Below, one piece after another: positions 33,543-42,922 of a DNA stretch of 64,000 nt; the stretch's first letter is position 1; the number at the start of each line of letters is the position of its first letter. The notes below the pieces were generated by a model. The model did not search any database and was not told the DNA's origin. It saw nothing but the letters and a program-made list of their open reading frames with translations. The position numbers and the translations under genes are program-made. The stretch is from NCBI RefSeq assembly GCF_050433385.1, contig NZ_JBNPXI010000008.1, positions 62,001 through 126,000 of the forward strand, read 5' to 3'. The stretch comes from Brassicibacter mesophilus (lineage in GTDB: Bacteria; Bacillota; Clostridia; Tissierellales; Proteiniboraceae).

Positions 33543-33964
33543 ATTTTTTTAAGATAACTAGCTGATTTCATGAAAGCATTATATCCTGACATATTACCAT
33601 AAGATAATTGATTTTTAGCTCTTTCTTCAAATGCTTTTATCCAATCTTTTTTCCCTTTGTAAAATAGTGATATATCACTATTCTCTTTAACTCCAGGAAG
33701 CTTTGATATATCCAAAGTAATGTGCCCTAATTCTAAGAGTGAAATTTCTTTTGCTTTATAAAGTTCTCGACCTATCTCACATATGTCATCAAATGTGGCA
33801 TTTCTGACATCAAATCTTTCACTAAGTTTCTTCCATATATCGTTATTAGCTTCTTCCTTACTTTGGAAATTTGTGTTTATTTTAGTGTCCTGACTATTAG
33901 GATAACTTTTTTTATCGCTTGTTTGATAATAATTGTTAACTTGATTGTATGAAGAAATTCTCAA
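33533..33964 (-). CDS. Conserved-looking hypothetical protein
   Basis: 143 residues, TTG start after AAGGAGAG. No signal or membrane helix. A low-complexity polar N-terminus (NQVNNYYQTSDKKSYPN) precedes a helical domain with FDVRNATFDDICEIGRELYK and LGHITLDISKLPG. I do not recognise a family. Its polar Asn/Gln/Ser-rich start resembles small flagellar or secretion-associated proteins, but nothing around it supports this. Stop lies inside the shared terminator. Confidence 0.55.
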   Translation of the reverse strand: MRISSYNQVNNYYQTSDKKSYPNSQDTKINTNFQSKEEANNDIWKKLSERFDVRNATFDDICEIGRELYKAKEISLLELGHITLDISKLPGVKENSDISLFYKGKKDWIKAFEERAKNQLSYGNMSGYNAFMKSASYLKKISK

Positions 33965-34101
33965 CTCTATCTCTCCTTAGATTGTTTTTTTGATTTCACT
34001 ATAAATATCGACAGAGTTTTATTAAAGATTTACATTTTTTGAAATAATTTTTAAATCAGACTTTTTATATAGTCTGTTTTCTACAATTACTCAAAAAAGG
34101 T

Positions 34102-34130
34102 GAAGTAGCCCATATCAGATGGGCTATTTC
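34102..34130 (-). terminator. Hairpin after the first two-component system
   Basis: TAGCCCAT and ATGGGCTA arms with a very short loop right after the kinase stop; T run weak, so termination is likely but not certain. Confidence 0.5.
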
Positions 34131-34133
34131 TAT

Positions 34134-36224
34134 TTAACTCATTGTCTTAAATGTTATAGCTACCTTGAACAAATCTCCATCTACACTAACGTCTATACTT
34201 CCATCTTGAAGTTCCACTAGACTCTTAGCAATAGCAAGACCAAGTCCAGAGCCTTCTGTACTACGAGATCTATCACCTCTTGTAAATCTCTCTGTAATCT
34301 CTTGTCCATCGAAGTTCATTTCATAATTAGATATATTCTTAAATATTAAACTAACTGATGTTTGATTTTCTATGACATCAATATATACCCTAGAGTTTGG
34401 CATACTATATTTGAAAATGTTACTCATAATATTTTCAAATACTCGATAGGTTCTTCTTCCGTCTAACTCACAAAATATTTCGCCTTCTGGAGCCTTAACT
34501 TTTATTTGAAGACCACTACCTTTGATTACCTCTTCTAGCTCCCCTAAGGTTTGTCTCAAAAGAGATATAACATCTACTTTCTCTATATGCAATTCAATAT
34601 TACCACTACTTGCTTTACTTGCTTCAAATAAGTCTTCCAGCAACACTTTTAGTCTTTTTGATTTTTGATCTAATATATTAATATATTCTTGTCTGGCCTC
34701 TTCAGTAATATCCTCCTCTTTAAGAAGATCTACATAAGTGATAATAGAAGTAAGTGGAGTTCTTAAGTCATGAGAAACATTGCTAATCAGCTCTGTTTTC
34801 ATATGCTGACTCTTAACTTCCTTCTCTATGGCTAGCTTAAAGCCTTCTTTAATCTTATTTAATTCTTTAAAAATAGGGCTAAGTATTCCATGCTCTTCAT
34901 CAGCTGTTATCTCAAAATTACCTGTAGCTAGATTACTACTAGCCTCATGTAACTCTTTTAGCTGTTCACTCGTCTTTAGTAAATACTTAAATAAGAAAAC
35001 TGTATAGGCTATAGCTAGTAATATACCTAATGGTCCTGTTATCGCAATCATCAACAGAAGTACAAAGTTAATTCCTAATAAGAGTACTAGCTTTTTGTAA
35101 ACTTCCTCTCTAATATCAACCTTTATAGCTGCTAGAACTAATGCTTTGGTACGCTTTAAAACAAGCAATAATATTTTCCCAAAAATACTTCTTTTAAGCA
35201 CACCCTCTTTAAAACCTTCATGATAAGCATACTTTAAATAGCTGACACTTAAATATGTCATTAAAAATAATATAAAGGTAATAGGTATACCAATGATATA
35301 AAATGTAGCATTACCATGATAAATTATATCAGATAAATTAAAGCCATTATTGCCATAGTAGCCATAGTCATCTAGTATGACTATACCCCAAATAGAAGCA
35401 TAAAGAAAGGCTGCCCACAGTAATACTTTAAATTCTAAATACATCCTATTATAAAAACTGTTAGCACTTATTTTTCTTTGTAGTGAATAAGGAACCATTA
35501 AAGTAATAAGTAGTAATATCAGCATACTAACTGCACCTATAATTAATATTAGCATGCCATAATCATTTATTACACAGAATCGTCTCACATCATGTGCAAA
35601 AAAATCTTCATAAGTACTAAAGTTTGGAGGAACTAAGTAGGCAATTTTTATATTTGCATATTCTTTTTGGTTTTGATCGTTAATATTCATAGAATCTAAA
35701 AATCTTCTATTAAATACATCCCCTAAAGAGCTTGATAAAAACGGCTTACCATTTCCGTCAAAGGTTATATACAAATAAAATTGACTGTCCTTTCTAAGTT
35801 GTTCAACAGTTGCTTCTGTTGCATCTGGTATATTGCTGCCTATACGATTTCCTGCTGCATCTGTTATATAAAACTGAACACTCTTTACATCTGCATATCG
35901 TGAATTATACCAGGAGGTCTCACCTAGCCTTGATTGGTCTAATGCTCTAGTTAACCCAGATAAGCCCCTAATAAATTCATAGCTAGATATATATTCATTT
36001 ATATTATTTTCATCAGGTAAAGAATAATTTCTAATAGGCATATAACTGCTTACAGAAATAATAGCATATAATAATATACCCAAGATTACAGCAGCAGTAT
36101 AAGACCATCTTCCATTAGGAATTTTAGATTTATCTAAATACTCTTCAGTTCTCATATCTCCGTTAGTGGCTTCATCTCCACTACTTTCATATACCTCTAT
36201 TTCATTGTTCAAACTTGTATCCAA
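34134..36224 (-). CDS. Large VanS-like sensor histidine kinase
   Basis: 696 residues. One N-terminal helix (about 41-62), a 160-residue extracytoplasmic region, then five or six helices (about 225-410), a HAMP-like segment (ATGNFEITADEEHGIL), HisKA with SNVSHDLRTPLTS (His near 484), and HATPase_c with the G box GSGLGLAIAK. Overlaps the response-regulator gene by 23 bases. The TTG at 36224 is used, though the GGGGG is very close; a TTG four codons further is possible. The number of membrane helices is higher than in most VanS-like kinases. Signal unknown. Confidence 0.88.
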   Translation of the reverse strand: MDTSLNNEIEVYESSGDEATNGDMRTEEYLDKSKIPNGRWSYTAAVILGILLYAIISVSSYMPIRNYSLPDENNINEYISSYEFIRGLSGLTRALDQSRLGETSWYNSRYADVKSVQFYITDAAGNRIGSNIPDATEATVEQLRKDSQFYLYITFDGNGKPFLSSSLGDVFNRRFLDSMNINDQNQKEYANIKIAYLVPPNFSTYEDFFAHDVRRFCVINDYGMLILIIGAVSMLILLLITLMVPYSLQRKISANSFYNRMYLEFKVLLWAAFLYASIWGIVILDDYGYYGNNGFNLSDIIYHGNATFYIIGIPITFILFLMTYLSVSYLKYAYHEGFKEGVLKRSIFGKILLLVLKRTKALVLAAIKVDIREEVYKKLVLLLGINFVLLLMIAITGPLGILLAIAYTVFLFKYLLKTSEQLKELHEASSNLATGNFEITADEEHGILSPIFKELNKIKEGFKLAIEKEVKSQHMKTELISNVSHDLRTPLTSIITYVDLLKEEDITEEARQEYINILDQKSKRLKVLLEDLFEASKASSGNIELHIEKVDVISLLRQTLGELEEVIKGSGLQIKVKAPEGEIFCELDGRRTYRVFENIMSNIFKYSMPNSRVYIDVIENQTSVSLIFKNISNYEMNFDGQEITERFTRGDRSRSTEGSGLGLAIAKSLVELQDGSIDVSVDGDLFKVAITFKTMS

Positions 36225-36891
36225 TCCCCCACACCACCTTTAAATATTTTGGTTCCTTTGGATTAATTTCTATTTTTTCTCTTATCCTCCGAATATGAAC
36301 TGTAACTGTGTCAGGATTAAAGGCTGGCTCCTGCCATACCCTTTCATATATCTCTTGTATAGAAAAAACTCTATTAGGGTGTCTCATAAGTAATGATAGA
36401 ATCTTATACTCTGTAGGGGTTACCTTAACAACCTCTCCTTCTACTAGTACTTCTTTACTTTCATCTCTTAACTCAATGCCACCTATTTTAATAGTGTTTT
36501 CATTAGAAGTAGTGATTCCATTAGAATAGCTAGTATATCGCCTTAAATTTGAATTAACCCTTGCTAATAACTCCAATGGATTAAATGGCTTAGTAACATA
36601 ATCATCTGCTCCAATATTGAGACCCCATATTTTATCCATGTCTTCACTTTTGGCAGAAAGAATAATAATAGGCACTGTACTATTTTCCCTTATTTTAATA
36701 GTGGCCTTTGTCCCGTCTAACACAGGCATCATCATATCCATAATAATAAGATGGATTTCTTCTCTTTCAAATATCTGCAAAGCTGCTTGACCATCATAGG
36801 CTTTAAATACATTGTAATTTTGATTTTTTAGATAAACTTCAATCGCATCCGCTATTTCTTTTTCATCGTCTACCACAAGAATATTGTACAT
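36202..36891 (-). CDS. OmpR/VanR-family response regulator
   Basis: 229 residues. Receiver with the phosphorylated Asp52 (IIMDMMMPVLDG), T/S switch and K in YVTKPF; winged-helix DNA-binding domain ending VKVVWGIGYKFE. Partner of the kinase whose gene overlaps its 3' end. No target operator could be recognised; the sigma/anti-sigma pair upstream is separated by a terminator. Confidence 0.93.
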   Translation of the reverse strand: MYNILVVDDEKEIADAIEVYLKNQNYNVFKAYDGQAALQIFEREEIHLIIMDMMMPVLDGTKATIKIRENSTVPIIILSAKSEDMDKIWGLNIGADDYVTKPFNPLELLARVNSNLRRYTSYSNGITTSNENTIKIGGIELRDESKEVLVEGEVVKVTPTEYKILSLLMRHPNRVFSIQEIYERVWQEPAFNPDTVTVHIRRIREKIEINPKEPKYLKVVWGIGYKFEQ

Positions 36892-37043
36892 ATACTCTTA
36901 TTCACTCCTAACTCCTTTTGAGATATCTCTATAACTATAATAGCATAGACTTTTTACATTTATATTATCATAATCCTTACAAATTTCTTAAGGAAAAGTC
37001 TCATATTATTGAAAATGTTGCTTAAGTAGCGGTTTATTAAAAC

Positions 37044-37135
37044 AAAAAAGACCATCCTTTGAACTGACCTCCCAATCGTTAGATTTTTAGGTCTAACTTT
37101 TGGGGGTCAGTTCATTTTAAAGGATGGTCTTTTTA
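37044..37135. terminator. Long hairpin: terminator with an IS-like insertion in its loop
   Basis: Outer arms AAAAAAGACCATCCTTT (37044-37060) and AAAGGATGGTCTTTTT (37119-37134) form a strong terminator after the anti-sigma gene. Its loop is occupied by a second, 55-bp inverted repeat described separately. Both T and A flanks are present, so it works in either direction. Confidence 0.75.
37060..37114. mobile_element. 55-bp IS3-family-like remnant (two ends joined)
   Basis: TGAACTGACC...TCGTTAGA, eight bases, then TCTAAC...GGGGTCAGTTCA. The TG...CA boundaries and the TGAACTGACCcCCAA..GTTAGA sequence look like the inverted ends of an IS3-type element, with everything between deleted. TTT on both sides could be the 3-bp target duplication. 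Assignment rests on end sequence only. Confidence 0.45.
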
Positions 37136-37195
37136 CTTATTAGTATTTATATCTTAATTGTTATCATGTAACTAGTTTTCATGCTTACTAAATAG

Positions 37196-38158
37196 CTATT
37201 TAATAGATTCTGCAATCTTTATTAATTCATCTTTTGAAATCTCTCCTCTTCCTGATAGAGCATAAATAGTGTTATTATTTTCCCAGTCAATATTTCTGTT
37301 ATTATATATTACAGCATCTGCACCATTAATTTTTATTTGTTCAACTTCACTCGCTCCCGTTGCATATGCTGTTTCTTCGTCAGCATATCTTTGCTGCATA
37401 TAAATATACTTTTCTGTTTCTTCATTGGTAAAATATAAGCTAACATATTTTGTATTGCTTACAACACCATTTTCATCTTTAAAAAACTCTGCTTTGTCAA
37501 ATTTATATCCCTCTGGTAAATAGCTAGGAAGGATAACATTAAAGCAAGTGTATTTATTTATTTCACTAGAATCTCTAACTACTAGTGTTTGTACTTTTTT
37601 CATTTCTTCTCTTTCTGATACAGTTGTGATTTCATCATTGTTAAATCTAGCAATTTCTTCTCCGCCAGCTGTGTAATATTTCCCAGTATATTCACTTGAA
37701 AATACTTCTATTGGTTTTCCATCCTTATCAAATATTTTTCCTTTAAATTGCTCTGGAACAGGGGATGTTTTTATCTCAGGAGTACTACTTTCTTCGTAAA
37801 CTGTGATATGACCTAATGATATAGTATTGACTATTTTTCCAACTAAATCCTGTGCAAATGATGTTTGCATGAAAGGAATGCCTATAACACATACTAATGC
37901 TGCTGCAACTACAGAACGTTTTAATTTACTTGATTTCTTCATACCAGTCTCTCCTTTATACCTATCAATATTTTTCAAAACTCTATCCATTACTGCTTTT
38001 CTGTCACTACCTGCGCTAAAATCTTTATCTCCTAAAAACTTACCTAATTCCAAAAGATCATCGCATTCTCTTGATTCTGTTTTACTGCTATCTTGTATAC
38101 CTTTTAAATAAGCATCCATTTGTATAGAAAACTTTTCTTCAATGCTCTTTTTACTCAT
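37196..38158 (-). CDS. Anti-sigma factor with DUF4367 domain
   Basis: 320 residues. Cytoplasmic N-terminal region (1-80), one membrane helix (about 84-104, VVAAALVCVIGIPFMQTSFA), then an extracytoplasmic part ending in a DUF4367-type domain (about 205-318, YKFDKAEFFKDENG, QIKINGADAVIYNNR). Overlaps the sigma gene by ATGA, the usual pairing. Presumably holds the sigma factor at the membrane until an envelope signal arrives. Confidence 0.82.
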   Translation of the reverse strand: MSKKSIEEKFSIQMDAYLKGIQDSSKTESRECDDLLELGKFLGDKDFSAGSDRKAVMDRVLKNIDRYKGETGMKKSSKLKRSVVAAALVCVIGIPFMQTSFAQDLVGKIVNTISLGHITVYEESSTPEIKTSPVPEQFKGKIFDKDGKPIEVFSSEYTGKYYTAGGEEIARFNNDEITTVSEREEMKKVQTLVVRDSSEINKYTCFNVILPSYLPEGYKFDKAEFFKDENGVVSNTKYVSLYFTNEETEKYIYMQQRYADEETAYATGASEVEQIKINGADAVIYNNRNIDWENNNTIYALSGRGEISKDELIKIAESIK

Positions 38159-38721
38159 ATCAATCCCTCTCTTTCAATTTGCTGCTTTAGCTTTTTCAAT
38201 GAGCGATATAATATTACTCCAACATTACTTTCAGTAATGTCTAATATTTCTGCGATATCTTTGTTTCTTAGGTTAGCTCCAAACTTAAGTGCTATAATAT
38301 TTCTTTCTCTTTTATTCAAAACATCCATCGTCTGTAAAAGATTATCATTCATCTCTTCTGATACTATCATTTCTTCTGGTGTTTTTTCCTTTGATACCAA
38401 TTCCTTAATTGTATCGATAGAGAATACCCTTTGAATTTTTAAGCTTCTATAATAATCATTTACTACATTTCTAGCTATAGCAAACAGCCATACTTCAAAT
38501 GGTGACTTTTTTTCAGAATATGTATTTATTTTTAATAATATTTTTTCAAAAACTTGACTTGTCAAATCTTCTGTCGTATAGTGGCTGTTTACTCTATAAT
38601 AAATATAGTTGTAAACTCTTTTATAGTAAGCTTCAAAGATATAATCAGCTTCTCTTTCGCCATGTAAATTGTCTTTTGTCTCTTCCTTATTTAGACTATT
38701 TGTTAAAATAACCTGTTGCAT
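38155..38721 (-). CDS. ECF-type RNA polymerase sigma factor
   Basis: 188 residues with sigma2 (YKRVYNYIYYRVNSHYTTEDLTSQVFEKIL) and sigma4 (KRERNIIALKFGANLRNKDIAEILDITESNVGVILYRSLKKLK) regions and no sigma3. Partner anti-sigma overlaps its end. Autoregulation is common for such pairs, but no ECF-type promoter could be singled out in the 240 bases upstream. Confidence 0.92.
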   Translation of the reverse strand: MQQVILTNSLNKEETKDNLHGEREADYIFEAYYKRVYNYIYYRVNSHYTTEDLTSQVFEKILLKINTYSEKKSPFEVWLFAIARNVVNDYYRSLKIQRVFSIDTIKELVSKEKTPEEMIVSEEMNDNLLQTMDVLNKRERNIIALKFGANLRNKDIAEILDITESNVGVILYRSLKKLKQQIEREGLI

Positions 38722-38876
38722 ACTCGAGTCCCCACCTCTTTCCTAGGTTTTGTTACTTAGCTAAGTATTTTTATATTTTCATATGTTAATACGTAAATTT
38801 TAGCATTTCATTACATGTTGCCTTAAAAATTTTCGGCTAAATGATAAAAATTTTTATAAAACCTTATTTTATAAGT

Positions 38877-38905
38877 AAAAAACGAGTCACAAGGACTCGT
38901 TTTTG
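38877..38905. terminator. Terminator after the MarR-DUF2798 unit
   Basis: ACGAGTC-acaag-GACTCGT flanked by A and T runs, downstream of the DUF2798 gene on the minus strand. Confidence 0.8.
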
Positions 38906-38964
38906 TATCGTTAGGATATATCATCTATAGTGCAATTTTAAGCTTTTTCTAAAATAAATATAAA

Positions 38965-39192
38965 TTAGTCATCTACTATTTTTGCAACAATTTTTTCTGC
39001 TAAAGGAATTGCTATATTAGCTAAAGGTATTGATATAGCTATTCCAACTAATGAAGAATTAATAAAAGCTTTTAAGAAGTCTTTTGTAAATCCAACATTT
39101 ATTATTACCATAAAAAATGCAATTGGTACTGATATTAATATTGCAGCTAAACAAGAAAATATAATACCCTTATACTTTTTGTTTATTTTCAA
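38965..39192 (-). CDS. DUF2798-like two-helix membrane protein
   Basis: 75 residues with two membrane helices (about 8-32 and 42-64) and the AFFMVIINVGFTKDFLKAFINSSLVGIAISIP spacing of DUF2798 proteins. Thirty bases after the MarR gene and probably co-transcribed with it. Function unknown; many relatives sit with drug- or stress-responsive regulators. Confidence 0.7.
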   Translation of the reverse strand: MKINKKYKGIIFSCLAAILISVPIAFFMVIINVGFTKDFLKAFINSSLVGIAISIPLANIAIPLAEKIVAKIVDD

Positions 39193-39221
39193 TTAATAAT
39201 CCCCCTTTAGGTTATTGCAAT

Positions 39222-39665
39222 TCATGCTATATTATTGGGCTTAGCCAATGCTTTTAAAGACATATCCTTTAATAATTCAGATACTTCTTTAATTTTATCA
39301 TTACTAATATCAATTGATATAATTTTATCCCAGGATTTTAAAGCTTCATCTATCCGTTCTTTTATTAATAATGCCTTTTGTGTAACACAAACCTTATATG
39401 ACCTTTTATCATCTTCATCTTTAAATCTTTCTATATATCCTTTCCCCTCAAGGCTTTTTAAACTTCTTGCAGTTAAGGCCTTGTCAATATAATACATAGA
39501 CGATAATTCCTCTTGATTTAGTTCTTTATTTTCGTATAGCTTTATTAAAAAAATATACTCTGAAGATGTTATATTTAAATCCTTTAGTTGGTTATTAATA
39601 TAGACTTGGAATTGTCTGTATAAAATAGAAATCCATTTCCCTAATTCTTCGTATATATTTTCCAT
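39222..39665 (-). CDS. MarR-family regulator
   Basis: 147 residues. Winged helix with LNQEELSSMYYIDKALTARSLKSLEGKGYIER and the wing DDKRSYKVCVTQKAL. The promoter lies inside a 36-bp perfect palindrome just upstream, so it almost certainly represses itself. One Cys lies in the wing region (KVCVTQ) and could sense oxidants; that is a guess. Confidence 0.92.
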   Translation of the reverse strand: MENIYEELGKWISILYRQFQVYINNQLKDLNITSSEYIFLIKLYENKELNQEELSSMYYIDKALTARSLKSLEGKGYIERFKDEDDKRSYKVCVTQKALLIKERIDEALKSWDKIISIDISNDKIKEVSELLKDMSLKALAKPNNIA

Positions 39666-39683
39666 AATTTATCACCTATTTTA

Positions 39684-39724
39684 AGTATACTTCAATATAG
39701 TTGACATGTCAACTATATTGAAGT
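39684..39724 (-). promoter_or_regulatory. MarR promoter embedded in a 36-bp perfect palindrome
   Basis: TTGACA (39707-39712), 17-base spacer, TATACT (39684-39689). The palindrome 39689-39724 centres on TTGACATGTCAA with arms of 18 bases each. Repressor binding would cover the -35 region and spacer. Confidence 0.85.
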
Positions 39725-39747
39725 GTTGTAAGAAGTATAAGTTCTCT

Positions 39748-40806
39748 TTAAAGTACTGATTCTCCTCGATAAATTTTGGATTTCTCATTAGTCAATTTTG
39801 AAGTCAATAAATATATCAGTACCACCATGATGTTGAGTTTAACAGCATCTATACCAATACTGCTAAATCCACTCTCTAAATGAAACATAAAAATGCCATA
39901 ATATCGCTTAATTATCTCTATGTAGACAGCTATAGAAAAGGGATTAGCAGGTATCATAGAAGATGGTATGTATAATCTTGTTATTAGCTTATGTACTAGC
40001 ATTAGTATAAATAAAATACCTGATAAATATCCTAAATTGCGTATAACTTCTTTTCTTTTTTCTTTGATGTAATTACGCCATTCTACCCTACGTTTTTTTG
40101 AGGTGTACTCTCTCCACAGTGTTGCTATGCTTAATCGACTTTTTTGTATTAAAAACATGACTAAAGAACACCCTAAATATGTTAAAATCAGTATTGAAAG
40201 ATTGGTGTATAATTTTATTTTTCTTTTATATACTATGATATCCATAACCTGTACATCTCTATTTTTTAGAAAATTATCAAAGTTTCTAACTAAAATATCA
40301 GAGTCGTCATCATTATTTGCTACAAATTTAATAACTCTTTTATTCCAGTCTATGCCACTTATTTCTTCACCGAATGGAATATAAATATAACGACTATCTT
40401 TTATAACACCCTTTATCCTATAGCTATGGCCACTTATTATTATTGCCTTATCGATAACAGCAGTTGTAGAAAAGAATTCATCTGCAACCTGGTCTCCAAT
40501 AACAGCATAATTACCATAGGGTTCAATTAGAAATTCGCCCAGCTCCATCTTGATATTCTCCATATACATATCTTTTCCTGTAGTTGCGGTAAGACTATGT
40601 CCCATATAATCTGTTTCTAAGTTAATATTATAACTGTTGTTACCAAAATCATCATCTAACTTTTTTAAAGTGAGCCAATCAAGCTCGCCATTATATCTAT
40701 ACTCTATTACTTTAGGATTATATTTACTTTCTAAATATAGACTACATCCAAAGGCTGTCACTACTAATAATAGTAAAGACACTATTCTCTTTATTCCCAT
40801 AAACAA
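39748..40806 (-). CDS. MacB/FtsX-like envelope protein
   Basis: 352 residues. N-terminal membrane helix, an extracytoplasmic region (30-195) with MacB periplasmic-core features (IGDQVADEFFSTTAV, ISGHSYRIKGVIKD), then three membrane helices (about 200-220, 255-275, 325-342). It looks like an ABC3 permease half that has lost part of the usual four-helix plan. No ATPase gene accompanies it. Last gene of the SBP-permease-HlyD operon; the preceding gene overlaps by 16 bases. Confidence 0.6.
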   Translation of the reverse strand: MFMGIKRIVSLLLLVVTAFGCSLYLESKYNPKVIEYRYNGELDWLTLKKLDDDFGNNSYNINLETDYMGHSLTATTGKDMYMENIKMELGEFLIEPYGNYAVIGDQVADEFFSTTAVIDKAIIISGHSYRIKGVIKDSRYIYIPFGEEISGIDWNKRVIKFVANNDDDSDILVRNFDNFLKNRDVQVMDIIVYKRKIKLYTNLSILILTYLGCSLVMFLIQKSRLSIATLWREYTSKKRRVEWRNYIKEKRKEVIRNLGYLSGILFILMLVHKLITRLYIPSSMIPANPFSIAVYIEIIKRYYGIFMFHLESGFSSIGIDAVKLNIMVVLIYLLTSKLTNEKSKIYRGESVL

Positions 40807-42110
40807 ACTCTCACTCCATCCTTTATCTTATAGGATAAATTATTAATAAGTTGTGTTTTTTTATAGTTTTCTAACCCTTCGATAATTACTTTGTCATCTC
40901 CAACAGCCCTTATTTTCACTTCTATTTCCTTAGCTATTATTTCGTCCCCCAACACACCTTCCTTTTCTTCAATCATAAAAACGCTTCCTAGCTTACCTTC
41001 CTCTAGCTCCTCCTTTGGAATAATAGCAGCCTTAGGAATACTATGAAATTCTTTGCTTTCATATTTTTTTGCTGCAATGCCTTGTATCTTTTCATCAATT
41101 ATAATATTTCTATTTACTTCATCTATAAACTGCCCTTCAAGCTGTAGCTTTGAACCGTTCAGAATCTTACTTATTTTAGTTATAGAAATTCTATTCTTAG
41201 AGTTATCCCTATTAGTAACTTCTATAAAGCCTACTTCCTCTAATATGCCTAAATCGTTTTCATCTATTTGTGCTACAAATTTTATAGACTTTATCCCATC
41301 TATTACTCCTATCTCAGTAATTACGGCATCTTTGCTAAGTACTATATCTGTCTCACTGACTGCTAGTATGACGCCTTCATTTTCAGCATAACATACTCCA
41401 TCTTGATCTATATTAGCATAAAATTCTTCCTGCGCTTTTAAGTCACCTATATTCTGCTCTATCTTTTTAATTTGACTTTTAATTTTATCAGCTGAATAAT
41501 TATTATCCTTTTTCTGCTTTTCAAAATTTAATAAACTGGTTTCAAAGCTAATAATCTGTTCTTCAAGCTGAAGCTTACTTTCTTCAAGCTCTGACTTTGA
41601 TATAGCACCTGCTTCAAATAATATTTCTTGATTTTCAACTTCTTCTTGTGCATTTTCTATTTTATTCTTAATAACTTTTATATTTTTTTCTTCTATATCT
41701 GTAGCAGAATCCTCTAGCTTCGCTAGCTGTATCTGTAGTTCCTGCAGCTGTAGATTCAACTCCTCTATTCGCTCACTATTTCCATTACCACCATAGTTTT
41801 TGTTGATTCTAAATATCGGTGCTCCAATAACCACCTTATCTCCTACTTTAACGAAATGTTCTTGAACTATTACATTCCTATCTAACCTAATCTTATAAGT
41901 ATTTACTGGCTTAATTATTCCATCTACCTTTACAGTTTTTTGTATTGATGTATTTTCCATAGGATATATAGTATGCACTTTTGGCAGCATTAAATTAATA
42001 GTTGATTTTGAAAAGAATCCCAAAACAAAAACTAAAGCAAAAAAACTCAGTATAACATTCTTGACTATATTTATTATTTTATTATTCTTCACCATCTCAT
42101 CTATCATCAT
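40791..42110 (-). CDS. HlyD/RND-adaptor-like membrane fusion protein
   Basis: 439 residues: membrane anchor (about 17-36), lipoyl-type beta domain (VDGIIKPVNTYKIRLDRNVIVQ), a coiled-coil hairpin (about 105-220), and barrel segments. In single-membrane bacteria such proteins pair with MacB/FtsX-type ABC exporters, which agrees with the MacB-like gene downstream. AGGAGGGTC precedes the ATG and the stop of the MalG-like gene overlaps. Confidence 0.8.
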   Translation of the reverse strand: MMIDEMVKNNKIINIVKNVILSFFALVFVLGFFSKSTINLMLPKVHTIYPMENTSIQKTVKVDGIIKPVNTYKIRLDRNVIVQEHFVKVGDKVVIGAPIFRINKNYGGNGNSERIEELNLQLQELQIQLAKLEDSATDIEEKNIKVIKNKIENAQEEVENQEILFEAGAISKSELEESKLQLEEQIISFETSLLNFEKQKKDNNYSADKIKSQIKKIEQNIGDLKAQEEFYANIDQDGVCYAENEGVILAVSETDIVLSKDAVITEIGVIDGIKSIKFVAQIDENDLGILEEVGFIEVTNRDNSKNRISITKISKILNGSKLQLEGQFIDEVNRNIIIDEKIQGIAAKKYESKEFHSIPKAAIIPKEELEEGKLGSVFMIEEKEGVLGDEIIAKEIEVKIRAVGDDKVIIEGLENYKKTQLINNLSYKIKDGVRVCLWE

Positions 42111-42922
42111 TTTGACCCTCCTAACCCTAGCCCTTCATTAAGATACTTTTCACCCTTTATAAATATGAACACTGCAGGTATTATATAAAGCACTGCTCCT
42201 GCAAAAAATACACTATGATCGTTATAATATATATTCTCTAAAAATACAGATAGAGGTACTTTAGATTCAGTATCTATAAAGATAAGTGCTTGCTCAATCA
42301 GATTCCAATTATCAATAAAGATTAGAATGACAAGCGTAAAAATAGCTGGCTTAATAACTGGCAGAATAATCTTAAAAAGAATATTTATATAACCCGCTCC
42401 GTCTATTCTAGCTGCTTCCACTAGCTCATTAGGAATATTTCTTATAAACTGTTTTAGAAGAAAAACCCCAAAGGATGAGAATATACCGGGTAGAATAATT
42501 GCAAAATGAGTGTCTAAAATTTTAAATCTAAAAAGCTGTTCTACTTTATCAAATACTAAGTAATTTGGTACTAAGGTCACCTGAAATGGCATCAAAACAG
42601 CTAGTATATATATAGCAAAAATCCAGTTACTACCTGGAAATTTCATCTTCGCAAAAGCAAATGCAGCAAATATACCTACTACTATTTGTCCCGCAATAAT
42701 TAGTATTGTTATTTTTACTGAATTAGCAAAGAATTTAAAAAACTGAGCTTTTGTGGTAACTAAAGAAAAATACTGCTGTAAATTAAATTCCTCTGGTATC
42801 AATTTTATTTGATTACTATTAATTTGCCTTTCAGTCATATATGAATTTGAAAATGTAAATACAATAGGGAAAGAATAGGCTAGTGATATTATTATTAGAA
42901 CTGTTAAGATAATTTTTTTCAT
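42107..42922 (-). CDS. Sugar-type ABC permease (MalG-like)
   Basis: 271 residues, six membrane helices and the EAA coupling loop VEAARIDGAGYINILFKIILP (near 168-188). Family CUT1 inner-membrane subunit. Overlaps the MalF-like gene by four bases. A cognate MsmX-like ATPase must be encoded elsewhere. Confidence 0.9.
   Translation of the reverse strand: MKKIILTVLIIISLAYSFPIVFTFSNSYMTERQINSNQIKLIPEEFNLQQYFSLVTTKAQFFKFFANSVKITILIIAGQIVVGIFAAFAFAKMKFPGSNWIFAIYILAVLMPFQVTLVPNYLVFDKVEQLFRFKILDTHFAIILPGIFSSFGVFLLKQFIRNIPNELVEAARIDGAGYINILFKIILPVIKPAIFTLVILIFIDNWNLIEQALIFIDTESKVPLSVFLENIYYNDHSVFFAGAVLYIIPAVFIFIKGEKYLNEGLGLGGSK

Noticed and set aside
37060..37114. CRISPR-like or attC-like palindrome
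   Set aside because: Single copy, TG...CA ends and IS-type sequence; no repeat-spacer order and no integrase.
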